Source: an uncultured Lachnospiraceae bacterium
GTDB taxonomy: Bacteria > Bacillota > Clostridia > Lachnospirales > Lachnospiraceae
Length of the DNA: 64,000 nucleotides
Assembly (NCBI GenBank): GCA_910579085.1
Contig: CAJTRU010000006.1
Span: forward strand, 30,307 to 94,306
Reading direction: 5' to 3'
Below the pieces are notes generated by a model. The model did no database searches. It saw only the letters and a list, made by a program, of their open reading frames with translations, and had not been told where the DNA came from. Positions within the stretch are counted from its first letter, which is position 1. Every line of letters starts with the position of its first letter. Shown one piece after another: positions 52,863-61,483 of this stretch. Made by a program: the position numbers and the translations under genes.

Positions 52863-53175
52863 CCCCTCCTTTTATATCAGGCCATGCTCCAGAAGGCTGT
52901 CCATATAAATTTATTTCATCTATCATAACCAGCATTTCAATACCAAACCTTCAAAAAGCATATCCAGCTACAACCCACTAGAATTTGTTTTTAATATTTT
53001 ACTTTTATTCATGGTATATCCTCCTCTCTTTCTGTATGTATTATATGATGGCCTCTTTTTTTATACAATACTTTTCTACTATCCTGCATTTTTGCTTAAC
53101 TAAGTTGCACTAAAAAAGTGTACAAAGCCCAAAATGGAATTGCACACTATAATTATCTTTATAAATTAAATAACA
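52863..53175. other. Intergenic region with a possible degraded small gene
   Basis: On the minus strand AGGAGG precedes an ATG (53012) that opens only a 14-codon frame, MNKSKILKTNSSGL. A second, shifted frame closer to the LytTR gene reads WVVAGYAF and, after a TGA, FGIEMLVMIDEINLYGQPSG. This looks protein-like but is interrupted. The region may hold the remains of a short gene ahead of the LytTR operon; I cannot name it. Confidence 0.3.
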
Positions 53176-53727
53176 TTATTCACAATTAAAAAACTTAATA
53201 ATACTTTGTACACCCATAAGTGCCTGCGTGTCCTGGACTGCTGGCCTTACATTGGTATTATGTGTAAAAACTAACTCATGTATATTATAACAATTAATAT
53301 GGTGCAGGAGTGTACATGCTGTTTCATAAGCTTTATCCATACGTCCATCACCCCCGCCAGTTAATATCACAGCCCCCTTTTTTGGCTTTATACCAGCATT
53401 CTCATTTCTAAAATGCGTGGCACAATAATATGTCTGGAACCGGCTTCCTACGTCTAATAATTTTCCTGTAAGTTCCGAAAAATATATAGGAGAAGCAATA
53501 AGTATATTATCACAAAATTGTATATAACTATATATCTCCTGCATCCCATCTTCTATAGAACATCCCTTGTTCTGCCAGCAATACCTGCAATCTATGCATG
53601 GTGAAATATTACACCTGTATGCATTTAAAACCTTACATCCGCCTGCAATATTTTCCTTTACAATATTAAACAAACTCCAAGTATCACCATTTATCCTTGG
53701 TGAACCATTTATAATTAATGTTTCCAC
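53176..53727 (-). CDS. Flavodoxin-like NAD(P)H-dependent oxidoreductase (iron-sulfur-flavoprotein-like)
   Basis: A 183-residue FMN-binding protein with the phosphate loop IINGSPRINGDTW and the second FMN segment ASPIYFSELTGKL. The cysteine cluster CIDCRYCWQNKGC matches the compact [4Fe-4S] motif of iron-sulfur flavoproteins of anaerobes. It probably takes part in redox or oxygen detoxification, but no partner gene is adjacent. Confidence 0.82.
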   Translation of the reverse strand: METLIINGSPRINGDTWSLFNIVKENIAGGCKVLNAYRCNISPCIDCRYCWQNKGCSIEDGMQEIYSYIQFCDNILIASPIYFSELTGKLLDVGSRFQTYYCATHFRNENAGIKPKKGAVILTGGGDGRMDKAYETACTLLHHINCYNIHELVFTHNTNVRPAVQDTQALMGVQSIIKFFNCE

Positions 53728-53777
53728 TTTTAACCTCCTGCGGATTATATATTTTTACTGACTGCCCAATAAACACA

Positions 53778-55313
53778 CTATCTATGCCTAAGTTTCCGTA
53801 CACCATAAAAATTCCTATGGCTGGTATACAATATATCTATTACTATAAGCATCATTACAGGTACAAAATGCATAACATAACGTGCTTTTGTTTCCCAGAT
53901 TGAAAGGAACAGGAACAATCCAAAAAGTGCAAGCTTCCACATTGCTGCTGAACCCATATCTTTTTTCACCAGCCCATATAGCACTGATATTACAATAAAT
54001 ATAATTAATGTCCACTGGTATAATGTACAATAACTGTCGTATAAAGGATAAAATTTTCCGTCTTTAAAAAATACAGACTGAAGCCAGGATTTTCTTACAG
54101 GCTGCCTTTGTAAATGAAATTCCATATCATATTTTCCATTAGACCATGTACTTACTGCTTTAATATACTGGTGGAATAAAAGCCCTGGAATACCATAATC
54201 TTTAAGACGTTTTTTAATCATTCTTATATCGCCTTCTTCTTTATCCTCTTTTGTTTCAAATGAACTTGTATATTCCCTGTCCGCAAGATTATAATTTCCT
54301 GTTCCTTTAAGCCCCATCATAACCCAATGCGCATACGGAAAGTTTTCCTTGTCATAATCTGTCTGGTCAACTACCTCAGTTTTATCCATAACTATTTTAA
54401 ATGTTTCCCTGCATGAACCAAATACAAGTATAAGTGCAAATACTGCTACCAGCCCTCTTTTCCAGTTTTTTGCAACCACCATATGGATAGCACATGCAAC
54501 TGTAATAATTGCAACTGTAGGTTTTAATTCAAATCCAAACCATGTCAGCACACCCATTGCCAAAATCCAGATATATACATTTAACCCATTTTTCTTAAAG
54601 TTTTCCTCTGCAAACTGGTAACATAACAGCAGCCCTGCAACTATAGGAAGTACAAGAGTATCTGTGTAAACAAATGGTATATATGTGTAAAATGGTATAA
54701 ATAAAAGTGCCATTAACTGGAACAATACTGCTGCCCTCTTTCCATATTTCCTGTTTACAAGAACCATGCAAAGAAGTATTGCAACATCTATCGCCAGAAT
54801 GTTTAAAATCATGTTACCATATAAAAAATTCCCTGTCCCTATTGCCTTTAATACCATAAACCAGAATGTTTCAAGCAGAAGCAGCATCTGGTTATTAGGG
54901 TAACGCAGAAAATAAAAGTTATACTGGTCACTTGTCTTAAAAACATCATTTAAAGCCATTTCGCTTGCCTGGTTAAATATTACACTCCTGTCACCAGCAG
55001 GCGTTACTGCCATTTCATAACCAACATACACCTGTAATGCAACTTGTATAACCATTAAAAATATAGCAACAGTAATAACAGAATACTTATCAATATAACT
55101 TAACGCAGATATCCTTAACTTTCCCATAAAGCCAGGTTTAGTCCTGTATAATACCATTGCTGCCATTATAATTATTACAGGAATTAACAGAAATATATTA
55201 TCCGATACTCCCCAAGTAATAATTCCAGGCAGCAGCACAAGCCATATTGCAGCAAACATCCCATGAAATACCAGGCTTGCCATTCCTTGCAGTTTTCCAG
55301 CAGATTTGTTCAT
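53778..55313 (-). CDS. Polytopic GT-C glycosyltransferase (family 39-like)
   Basis: A 511-residue membrane protein with about eleven helices. A large extracellular loop after helix 1-2 holds acidic residues and RYPNNQMLLLLETFW; a late loop ends in WETKARYVMHFVP. Both recall the GT39/ArnT group, which moves sugars from polyprenyl carriers onto surface acceptors. The start at 55313 has GAGGTGGG. The acceptor is unknown. It lies beside the second copy of the long-hairpin element. Confidence 0.75.
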   Translation of the reverse strand: MNKSAGKLQGMASLVFHGMFAAIWLVLLPGIITWGVSDNIFLLIPVIIIMAAMVLYRTKPGFMGKLRISALSYIDKYSVITVAIFLMVIQVALQVYVGYEMAVTPAGDRSVIFNQASEMALNDVFKTSDQYNFYFLRYPNNQMLLLLETFWFMVLKAIGTGNFLYGNMILNILAIDVAILLCMVLVNRKYGKRAAVLFQLMALLFIPFYTYIPFVYTDTLVLPIVAGLLLCYQFAEENFKKNGLNVYIWILAMGVLTWFGFELKPTVAIITVACAIHMVVAKNWKRGLVAVFALILVFGSCRETFKIVMDKTEVVDQTDYDKENFPYAHWVMMGLKGTGNYNLADREYTSSFETKEDKEEGDIRMIKKRLKDYGIPGLLFHQYIKAVSTWSNGKYDMEFHLQRQPVRKSWLQSVFFKDGKFYPLYDSYCTLYQWTLIIFIVISVLYGLVKKDMGSAAMWKLALFGLFLFLSIWETKARYVMHFVPVMMLIVIDILYTSHRNFYGVRKLRHR

Positions 55314-55456
55314 TTTAGCCCACCTCACAATAATTTAATCTCTGAATAATCTATAACCTAAGTTATAAGATATAGATTACCAGAATTACTGCCAGGTATT
55401 CAATACTTCAAAAACATAATTAAGGAAACGTTAAAAAATCTTAATGTTTTCTTAAT

Positions 55457-55736
55457 TTTTTACATTTATCTTTTGTTGGTGCTGGGCTGACGGACGGTTT
55501 TTAATGCCAGAGCCAGAATATTCCATACAGGGGCACGCTCTCGCTACATTAACCCACGCAGCGGCACATAAAGTCCATATGTACCAAAAGAAACTTACGT
55601 TTCTTCTGTTACATATGGACTTAAATGCCGGCGGGGTTAAAGTGCCCCTTTTATGGAATAATTCATGGCATCTGGCACGCAAAACCTGTCACCAGCAACC
55701 TTCAATAAAACACAAAATAAAAAGATAACTGTAAAC
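55457..55736. repeat. Long-hairpin repeat, copy 2 unit A (minus orientation)
   Basis: Same architecture as the unit at 28494, with paired substitutions. The TATTCCGTA/TACGGAATA stem is here TATTCCATA/TATGGAATA. The terminal arms changed to TTTACATTTATCTTTT and AAAAGATAACTGTAAA but still pair apart from a bulge. The tip is a longer hairpin built on AAGTCCATATGT and ACATATGGACTT with a second inner stem (AAGAAAC/GTTTCTT). The inner AGGGGCAC/GTGCCCCT and TTAACCC/GGGTTAA stems are conserved. A short frame at 55452-55682 is a by-product. Confidence 0.8.
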
Positions 55737-55861
55737 GGAGGAGTGGGAATTTATTCTGCTAGTCAATTATTATACAGTGTAATAATTAATGTTATATAGG
55801 GATTAACATAAAAATGACAGTACTGTACTTCCGTCCGTCTAAGTCACTTTTTCCATTCCAT
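55737..55861. repeat. Spacer between the two hairpin units of copy 2
   Basis: About 125 bp. It shares TTATTCTGCTAGTCA and CTTCCGTCCGTCT-type blocks with the copy 1 spacer and differs elsewhere. No open frame is present. Confidence 0.55.
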
Positions 55862-56152
55862 AATTTCCAGTTATAGTACTTGTTTTGTGTTTTTGTAGTT
55901 CTGATGGGTACAGCAGGTTTCCAGTGTTCCATCTAATATTATTCCATGACAGGGGCACTTCAGCCCCGTTGGCGTTTAAATCCCGTTTTAAATATAAAAA
56001 AGGAACGGTAGTTTCTTTTTTATATAGGGATTTTATGCGCCATTACGTGGGCTGACGTAACGGGAGTGTGCCCTGGCATGGAATAATTTAGTGGAACACC
56101 GGAAACCCTGCGTCCACCCACCAAATACACCAAAACAAAATAACTGAAAATT
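55862..56152. repeat. Long-hairpin repeat, copy 2 unit B (plus orientation)
   Basis: Terminal arms AATTTCCAGTTAT and ATAACTGAAAATT pair with one mismatch. The long stem next to AGGGGCAC is ATTATTCCATG with CATGGAATAAT, replacing ATTATTCTATTC/GAATAGAATAAT of copy 1. AAATCCC/GGGATTT is kept, and the tip is TATAAAAAAG/CTTTTTTATA instead of TGCCACAAAAAA/TTTTTTGTGGCA. The unit ends next to the stop of the ABC permease gene (56154). Confidence 0.8.
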
Positions 56153-56153
56153 A

Positions 56154-57308
56154 TCATTTCTCCTGCACCTGGTACCTGCTTACGGCAAGTGTTAAGGCTA
56201 TAAACATTAATATATACAATACCTGTATCCCAATCCCGCCCCATATCTCTTTAATAACATCTGCTGGTATTTCTGCATATTCACTTAATTTATTATTGAC
56301 GTCCTCATACCAGTATACAGGTATAAATCTTGCCGCTTTTCTTACTGTTCCATTTAATATATTTAGTGGTACAAATACCCCTCCTAAAAATGACATAAAC
56401 AGCGATACTGGTGTAATTATCATGTTTACCATATCTGGTTTTTTAGCAAGTATGCCAGTGAAAAATGCTATTGAAAGTGATAGTGCCATAACTGTAAATG
56501 AGTTTAATATATAATAAAACATATTTGCATTATTTAACAGTTCTTTTCCTTTCATTATAAATACTAATGCAAGGAAAGCTGCCCATATAATCACACCTAT
56601 AACAATAAATGCAAGAAACGCTTCCACTGACTGCCTGCGGAGTGATACTGCTGATGCAGCTATGCGGTTTTTAACTTCTCTTTTTCTGAAAGAATAAACT
56701 ATAAGCCCTAGTACATTTCCAAGTATCGCTATGCTTGTATATGGGAAATACTGGAATAAAAATGCAAAGCCTGGCATCTCACCGCCATTTCCATTAACAT
56801 CTACAAGCGTGACTTTGCTTTCTTTAACATCTTGTACTTTTTCAAAACTTTCCTCCATTGTATAGCCTGCAATATTATATTTTATAATGCGGTTTATAAA
56901 GTCGTTTATCTGGCTTTCAACATACATATAACTATAACTTCCTGGCTTCTGGGTAACTGAAACCCTGGCATCCCCTGATAAAAACTTTTCTGAAAACCCT
57001 TCTGGAATTTGTATAATAATATCATATTTATAGTAATACATTTTCTCTTGCAATACATCAATATCATTCTCCAGCATATCCGTATCATGAAGTTTTGATA
57101 AATATTCTGCCAGTTTTTCTGAAACACCACTTTTATCATTGTCAACTATGCCTGCTGCCAGTTTAGAACTTTTAAACTGGCTGTTACCATTATCTCCGCT
57201 GCTTACATAAAACATTACAGTACTGATAACTGCAAATATTGCAAAATACATCAGTATCATGCCAATGTTCTTCTTTGTAATTTTCATATAACACTTAAAT
57301 ACTGTCAT
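56154..57308 (-). CDS. ABC-2 type exporter permease
   Basis: A 384-residue permease with one N-terminal helix, an extracellular domain of about 150 residues, and five to six C-terminal helices, the ABC-2 layout. It lies third in a leftward operon after the ATPase and a sister permease, overlapping the latter by 14 bp. Together they form a heterodimeric exporter of an unknown substrate, possibly a drug or antimicrobial peptide. Its stop lies directly at the edge of a hairpin repeat. Confidence 0.87.
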   Translation of the reverse strand: MTVFKCYMKITKKNIGMILMYFAIFAVISTVMFYVSSGDNGNSQFKSSKLAAGIVDNDKSGVSEKLAEYLSKLHDTDMLENDIDVLQEKMYYYKYDIIIQIPEGFSEKFLSGDARVSVTQKPGSYSYMYVESQINDFINRIIKYNIAGYTMEESFEKVQDVKESKVTLVDVNGNGGEMPGFAFLFQYFPYTSIAILGNVLGLIVYSFRKREVKNRIAASAVSLRRQSVEAFLAFIVIGVIIWAAFLALVFIMKGKELLNNANMFYYILNSFTVMALSLSIAFFTGILAKKPDMVNMIITPVSLFMSFLGGVFVPLNILNGTVRKAARFIPVYWYEDVNNKLSEYAEIPADVIKEIWGGIGIQVLYILMFIALTLAVSRYQVQEK

Positions 57309-58416
57309 AACATTCCCTCCTGGTCATTATAAATGTAAAAGCCCCTGTAATTAATGACATTATAACAAGAATAACTATATTCAGTGTATACCTGCCTGGG
57401 TCGTCATAGATAGTTATACTATATATTGCATCAGTAATAACTGCCGCTGGGTTAATCCTGTTTAACAGAGGGAAATTGTCCTCAATAAGCCCTTTTATCC
57501 CTTCCACCATCAGTCCTGACAAAAAGCTTAACAAAAGCCCTTCTGCCACAAGTATTCCTATTCTTAAACCATCTGGCAGTTTTGAAAGAGTCCCTGTAAA
57601 CATCCCTATGCTTACACCTATAAACCCTCCTGTAAGGCATATGCCAATTAATTTAATTATATTTCCGCTTAAATCAATTTTTAGTACATACTGAAGGTAT
57701 AAAAGCAGTATTGCAAGATTTACATAGTGTACAAACACACTTGTTATTGTACCTGCTATAAACTGTTTTAACTTGCTTGTAGCAGAAATTGCCCTTCTTA
57801 AACCTACAGAGGAAACATTTGCCTGTAACTGCACGGATACAAGATAGCCTATGAAACTTCCGAACATACATGCCATTCCAATAAGTGAATAAAAATACTG
57901 TACCATTCCATCCACTTTCTTGCCTGTTAATGTTGTTTCACTGGCAAATTCCAGATAGGCAGACTGTGTGGCTTCCTGGAACTTCTGTGGTTTTTCCATT
58001 GCGATATCTTTATACATTTGTGCCTGCCTGGTAAATGTATCTAATAGTGACTTTAGTATACTGCTGTTGATGTTATTTCCTGTCACAACAAGCTCTGGTT
58101 CTTCACAGGCATAAAACAATCCCGTAATATCCAGGTCTTCCAGTTTTTTATTTGCTTCTTCCTTAGAAAGCTTCTGCACTGCAATTAATTCTGACTCATC
58201 TTTTTCCATCATTTCAAGAAAACTAATAAAACTTTTTGACATTTCAGAATTATCTGTTTCCACTACCGCAACATCAATCGTTTCAATTTCTGCATTAGAA
58301 CTACCAAAAGAAGCATAAAATAACGTGCCTAGCAATATTGGAAAAAGCATTGACCAGAACACTGTATCCTTTTGTCTTAAAATAGTTAAAAGGCAGTATT
58401 TTATTAAATGTAACAT
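57295..58416 (-). CDS. ABC-2 type exporter permease
   Basis: A 373-residue permease with the same topology as the following gene: N-terminal helix (FWSMLFPILLGTLFYA), external domain, and six helices near the C-terminus. GGGAGGGG precedes the ATG. It starts 18 bp after the ATPase gene. The two permeases are only distantly alike, as expected of a heterodimer. Confidence 0.88.
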   Translation of the reverse strand: MLHLIKYCLLTILRQKDTVFWSMLFPILLGTLFYASFGSSNAEIETIDVAVVETDNSEMSKSFISFLEMMEKDESELIAVQKLSKEEANKKLEDLDITGLFYACEEPELVVTGNNINSSILKSLLDTFTRQAQMYKDIAMEKPQKFQEATQSAYLEFASETTLTGKKVDGMVQYFYSLIGMACMFGSFIGYLVSVQLQANVSSVGLRRAISATSKLKQFIAGTITSVFVHYVNLAILLLYLQYVLKIDLSGNIIKLIGICLTGGFIGVSIGMFTGTLSKLPDGLRIGILVAEGLLLSFLSGLMVEGIKGLIEDNFPLLNRINPAAVITDAIYSITIYDDPGRYTLNIVILVIMSLITGAFTFIMTRRECYDSI

Positions 58417-58434
58417 ATAATCCCCTCCCGTTTA

Positions 58435-59364
58435 TCAATCCCTTAATTTCTTGCCAGTTATTTCAAGAAATACATCATTAAGCGTAGGCAGTTCTGAAAA
58501 TACCCTTCCAAAGCTTATATCATTGTCCTGCAAATAGTTCATCAGCCTTATAAGATTATGTTTGGCACTGGTGCACCTTAAAACTAGTACATTGTCTTCA
58601 TATTGCAGCTCAAATACATTTTGTATTTCTTTTATTTCTGAAAGCTGCTTTTCACTAATAAAGACATTTTCTACTGTAATCGTTTCACCTGTTTTTATCA
58701 TGCTCTTTAGTTCCTCTTTTGTACCATTTGCTATACACCTTCCGCCATCTATAATAGCAATCCTTGTACAAATCTGTTCTACTTCTTCCATATAATGCGA
58801 AGTATAGATAATTGTACTTCCATTTTTGTTAAGCTCCTGTATGCCTTCCAGTATTTTATTCCTGCTCTGCGGGTCAACTGCAACTGTAGGTTCATCCATA
58901 ATAACAAGCCTTGGCTTATGTACGATGCCACATGCAATATTCAGCCTTCTTAAAAGTCCTCCTGATAACTGCTTAGGCCTCATCTTAGTGTACTTTTCAA
59001 GACCTGTAAACCCAATTGCTTCATTAACAAGTTTTTTTCTTTCTGCTTTACTCCTGATATAAAGCCCACAGAAATAATCTATATTTTCTATTACTGAAAG
59101 TTCCTCAAAAACTGCAACATTTTGTGGCACAATACCTATCTGCCTTTTAATATTGTAACTGCCCGGTTTTATTTTCTCACCAAATATCTCAATGTTGCCT
59201 TTATCATATTTAAGAAGTGCCAGCATACAGCTTATAGCTGTTGTCTTACCGCTCCCATTAGGCCCAAGCAGTCCAAACACTTCACCTTCATTTATCTTTA
59301 ACTCAAGATGGTCCAGTGCTACAAAATTACCATACCTTTTAACTAAATTTTCTACTTTAACCAT
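58435..59364 (-). CDS. ABC transporter ATP-binding protein
   Basis: ATPase of the exporter. Walker A is LLGPNGSGKTTA, the Q-loop is IVPQNVAVFE, the signature is KQLSGGLLRRLNIA (LSGGL variant), Walker B is LVIMDEPTVAVD, and the switch His is in IYTSHYMEE. The C-terminal 80 residues form the extension typical of DrrA/antibiotic-export ATPases. GGAGG precedes the ATG. The operon diverges from the two-component genes on the other side of a palindrome. Confidence 0.93.
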   Translation of the reverse strand: MVKVENLVKRYGNFVALDHLELKINEGEVFGLLGPNGSGKTTAISCMLALLKYDKGNIEIFGEKIKPGSYNIKRQIGIVPQNVAVFEELSVIENIDYFCGLYIRSKAERKKLVNEAIGFTGLEKYTKMRPKQLSGGLLRRLNIACGIVHKPRLVIMDEPTVAVDPQSRNKILEGIQELNKNGSTIIYTSHYMEEVEQICTRIAIIDGGRCIANGTKEELKSMIKTGETITVENVFISEKQLSEIKEIQNVFELQYEDNVLVLRCTSAKHNLIRLMNYLQDNDISFGRVFSELPTLNDVFLEITGKKLRD

Positions 59365-59495
59365 GCTATATACCTCCGCTAACCAGGCCGATATAATTTA
59401 CCTGCCATAATGCTGTAATAAATATTATCTTTAATCTGCTATAAATATACAATTTACCCCTGGCTATTTCCAGTGCCAGTTGTCAGTATACAAAT

Positions 59496-59509
59496 ATGAC
59501 AAATGTCAT
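59496..59509. promoter_or_regulatory. Palindrome between the ABC operon and the two-component operon
   Basis: ATGACAAATGTCAT is a perfect 5-4-5 inverted repeat in the 250-bp divergent region. The dimension fits a NarL-type regulator dimer such as the one encoded at 60798. Which operon it controls is not visible. Confidence 0.45.
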
Positions 59510-59615
59510 TAAATTCCGGGAAACCTGTTTGAACTTCCCTGTTTTCTATGTTAAACTAAATAAAAAACTGCCATAAAACGGTACAGGCAGTTTATCTGCA
59601 TTAGGGGGAATTACT

Positions 59616-60728
59616 TTGAACGCACCAGCAGGACAAATTATTCTTTTTTTGTATTGTGTTTTAACAGCACTTTTAACAGAGGATATGGAATTCTTTTCTC
59701 TATTATCTGTTATTGTAGTAATCTTATCAGTTATATTGTCTTCTCTCTCATACTTTTTATCAAATAGATATTTTACATTGGCTGCATCTGGAATATATGT
59801 TATAATTTCACTGGTATTTCCTGATTTTACAATTATGTTTCCACTTATTTTGTATAATGCTGCTGCATTTCCCGGCTGGCATATGCCTGCTATTTTTATA
59901 GTTTCTGTTTTAAGCCTTATACTCAATATCCATAAAACAGGGTATCTGCTTTGCTGTATAATATTTCTTGGAATTGTATTTGCATGTTATATACAATATA
60001 TACAGCATAAATTAAGCAGGGTTATATTCCAGTTTAATAAAACCAGGGATGACAGCACAGAACACGCCATTCTTTTAGAAAGCAGGAACAAATCACTTCT
60101 GGATAAACAGGACTATGAAATTTATAACGCAACCCTTAAAGAAAGAAACAGGATTGCAAGGGAAATACATGATAATGTAGGGCATCTGCTTTCCCGTTCA
60201 ATCCTTCTTACAGGTGCACTTAAAGCAGTTAATAAGGATGAAAACTGCAAAGAACCATTAAACAACCTGCATGAAGCACTTGACCAGGCTATGACAAGCA
60301 TACGGGAAAGTGTACACAACCTGCATGATGAGTCCGTAAACCTGAAAGAAAGCATAGAAAATATTGTAAATAATTTTAACTTCTGTAGTATAGATTTTAC
60401 TTATGATATGGGGACAGATATCCCCCGTGAAATTAAATTTTCATTTATATCAATAGTTAAAGAAGGGCTGAATAATATTTATAAACACAGTAATGCTACT
60501 AATGCCAGTATATTATTAAGGGAACATCCCGCAATGTACCAGCTTGTTATAAAAGATAACGGCACTACTGCAAAAAATACTGACACCAGGAAATACATAT
60601 TAGAAACTGGTAATAATCCTGGAATAGGGATTAATAATATTAATTCCAGGATAAGCCTGTTAAATGGCTCACTTCAAATCCATACAAATAATGGTTTTTG
60701 TATATTTATTACAATTCCTAAAACATAA
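59616..60728 (+). CDS. NarL-type (HisKA_3) sensor histidine kinase
   Basis: Membrane sensor with about five N-terminal helices (residues 1-130), a coiled linker, a HisKA_3 dimerisation domain with the phosphoacceptor His in RIAREIHDNVGHLLSRS, and an ATPase domain (KEGLNNIYKHSNAT, GIGINNINSRI). The start is TTG at 59616 with GGGGGA upstream. It is followed by its regulator after 69 bp. By analogy with LiaS/DesK-like systems beside exporters it probably senses membrane or drug stress. Confidence 0.9.
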   Translation: MNAPAGQIILFLYCVLTALLTEDMEFFSLLSVIVVILSVILSSLSYFLSNRYFTLAASGIYVIISLVFPDFTIMFPLILYNAAAFPGWHMPAIFIVSVLSLILNIHKTGYLLCCIIFLGIVFACYIQYIQHKLSRVIFQFNKTRDDSTEHAILLESRNKSLLDKQDYEIYNATLKERNRIAREIHDNVGHLLSRSILLTGALKAVNKDENCKEPLNNLHEALDQAMTSIRESVHNLHDESVNLKESIENIVNNFNFCSIDFTYDMGTDIPREIKFSFISIVKEGLNNIYKHSNATNASILLREHPAMYQLVIKDNGTTAKNTDTRKYILETGNNPGIGINNINSRISLLNGSLQIHTNNGFCIFITIPKT

Positions 60729-60797
60729 TTCCAATAGCATGTTTTACATGGCGCTTTGGTTATAACTGGATTATAATTAGTAATAAGGAGATTTTAT

Positions 60798-61427
60798 ATG
60801 AATGTAGTAATTATAGATGATGATAAATTTGTTACAAGTGCGCTTAAAGCAATTCTTGAGGCATCTGGAGATGTAACTGTGCCAGCAACGGGCACTGATG
60901 GCAGTGAAGCAGTACATCTTTATGAAACACATAAACCTGATATACTTCTTACAGATATACAGATGAATGGTTTAAGCGGCCTTGAAGCAACAGAGAAAAT
61001 CCTGGAAAAATATCCTGATGCCAAAATACTTCTTTTAACAACATTTCTTGATGATGAATACATTATACAAGCATTAAAACTTGGTGCAAAAGGATATCTT
61101 TTAAAACAGGATTATGAAAGCATACTTCCAGCCCTGGAAGCAGTATATTCGGGCCAGAGTGTCTTTGGCACAGAGATAATATCTAAGATACCAGGGCTTT
61201 TAAATAATGTATCTAAATTTAACTACGCTTCATATAATATTAATGAACGTGAATTAAAAGTTATAGAACTGATTGCAGATGGTCTTAGCAATAAGGAAAT
61301 AGCAGCAAAACTTTTCCTTAGTGAAGGCACTGTAAGGAATTATTTAAGTACAATTCTTGAAAAACTTGAACTGCACAACAGGACACAACTGGCAATTTTT
61401 TATTATAAACACCAGGGCAGCATGTAA
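60798..61427 (+). CDS. NarL/FixJ-family response regulator
   Basis: A 209-residue regulator. The receiver domain has the acidic pair in IIDDDKF, phosphoacceptor Asp in LLTDIQMNGLSG, and the Lys in GYLLKQD. The C-terminal LuxR-type helix-turn-helix reads LIADGLSNKEIAAKLFLSEG with a NYLSTILEKL recognition region. AAGGAG precedes the ATG. It is the likely activator of the divergent ABC exporter. Confidence 0.94.
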   Translation: MNVVIIDDDKFVTSALKAILEASGDVTVPATGTDGSEAVHLYETHKPDILLTDIQMNGLSGLEATEKILEKYPDAKILLLTTFLDDEYIIQALKLGAKGYLLKQDYESILPALEAVYSGQSVFGTEIISKIPGLLNNVSKFNYASYNINERELKVIELIADGLSNKEIAAKLFLSEGTVRNYLSTILEKLELHNRTQLAIFYYKHQGSM

Positions 61428-61449
61428 TAAAATAATCCAAAAACAATAC

Positions 61450-61472
61450 GGGACATCTTTTAAAGATGCCCC
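61450..61472. terminator. Hairpin between convergent regulator and chemoreceptor genes
   Basis: GGGACATCTTT and AAAGATGCCCC form a stem with a two-base loop in the 56-bp gap between convergent genes. It lacks a clear T-run, so termination is only probable. Confidence 0.4.
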
Positions 61473-61483
61473 TCCTAAATACT

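Noticed and set aside
59546..59926. Minus-strand frame opposite the start of the histidine kinase gene
   Set aside because: It is a shadow of the membrane domain coding sequence and has no ribosome binding site.
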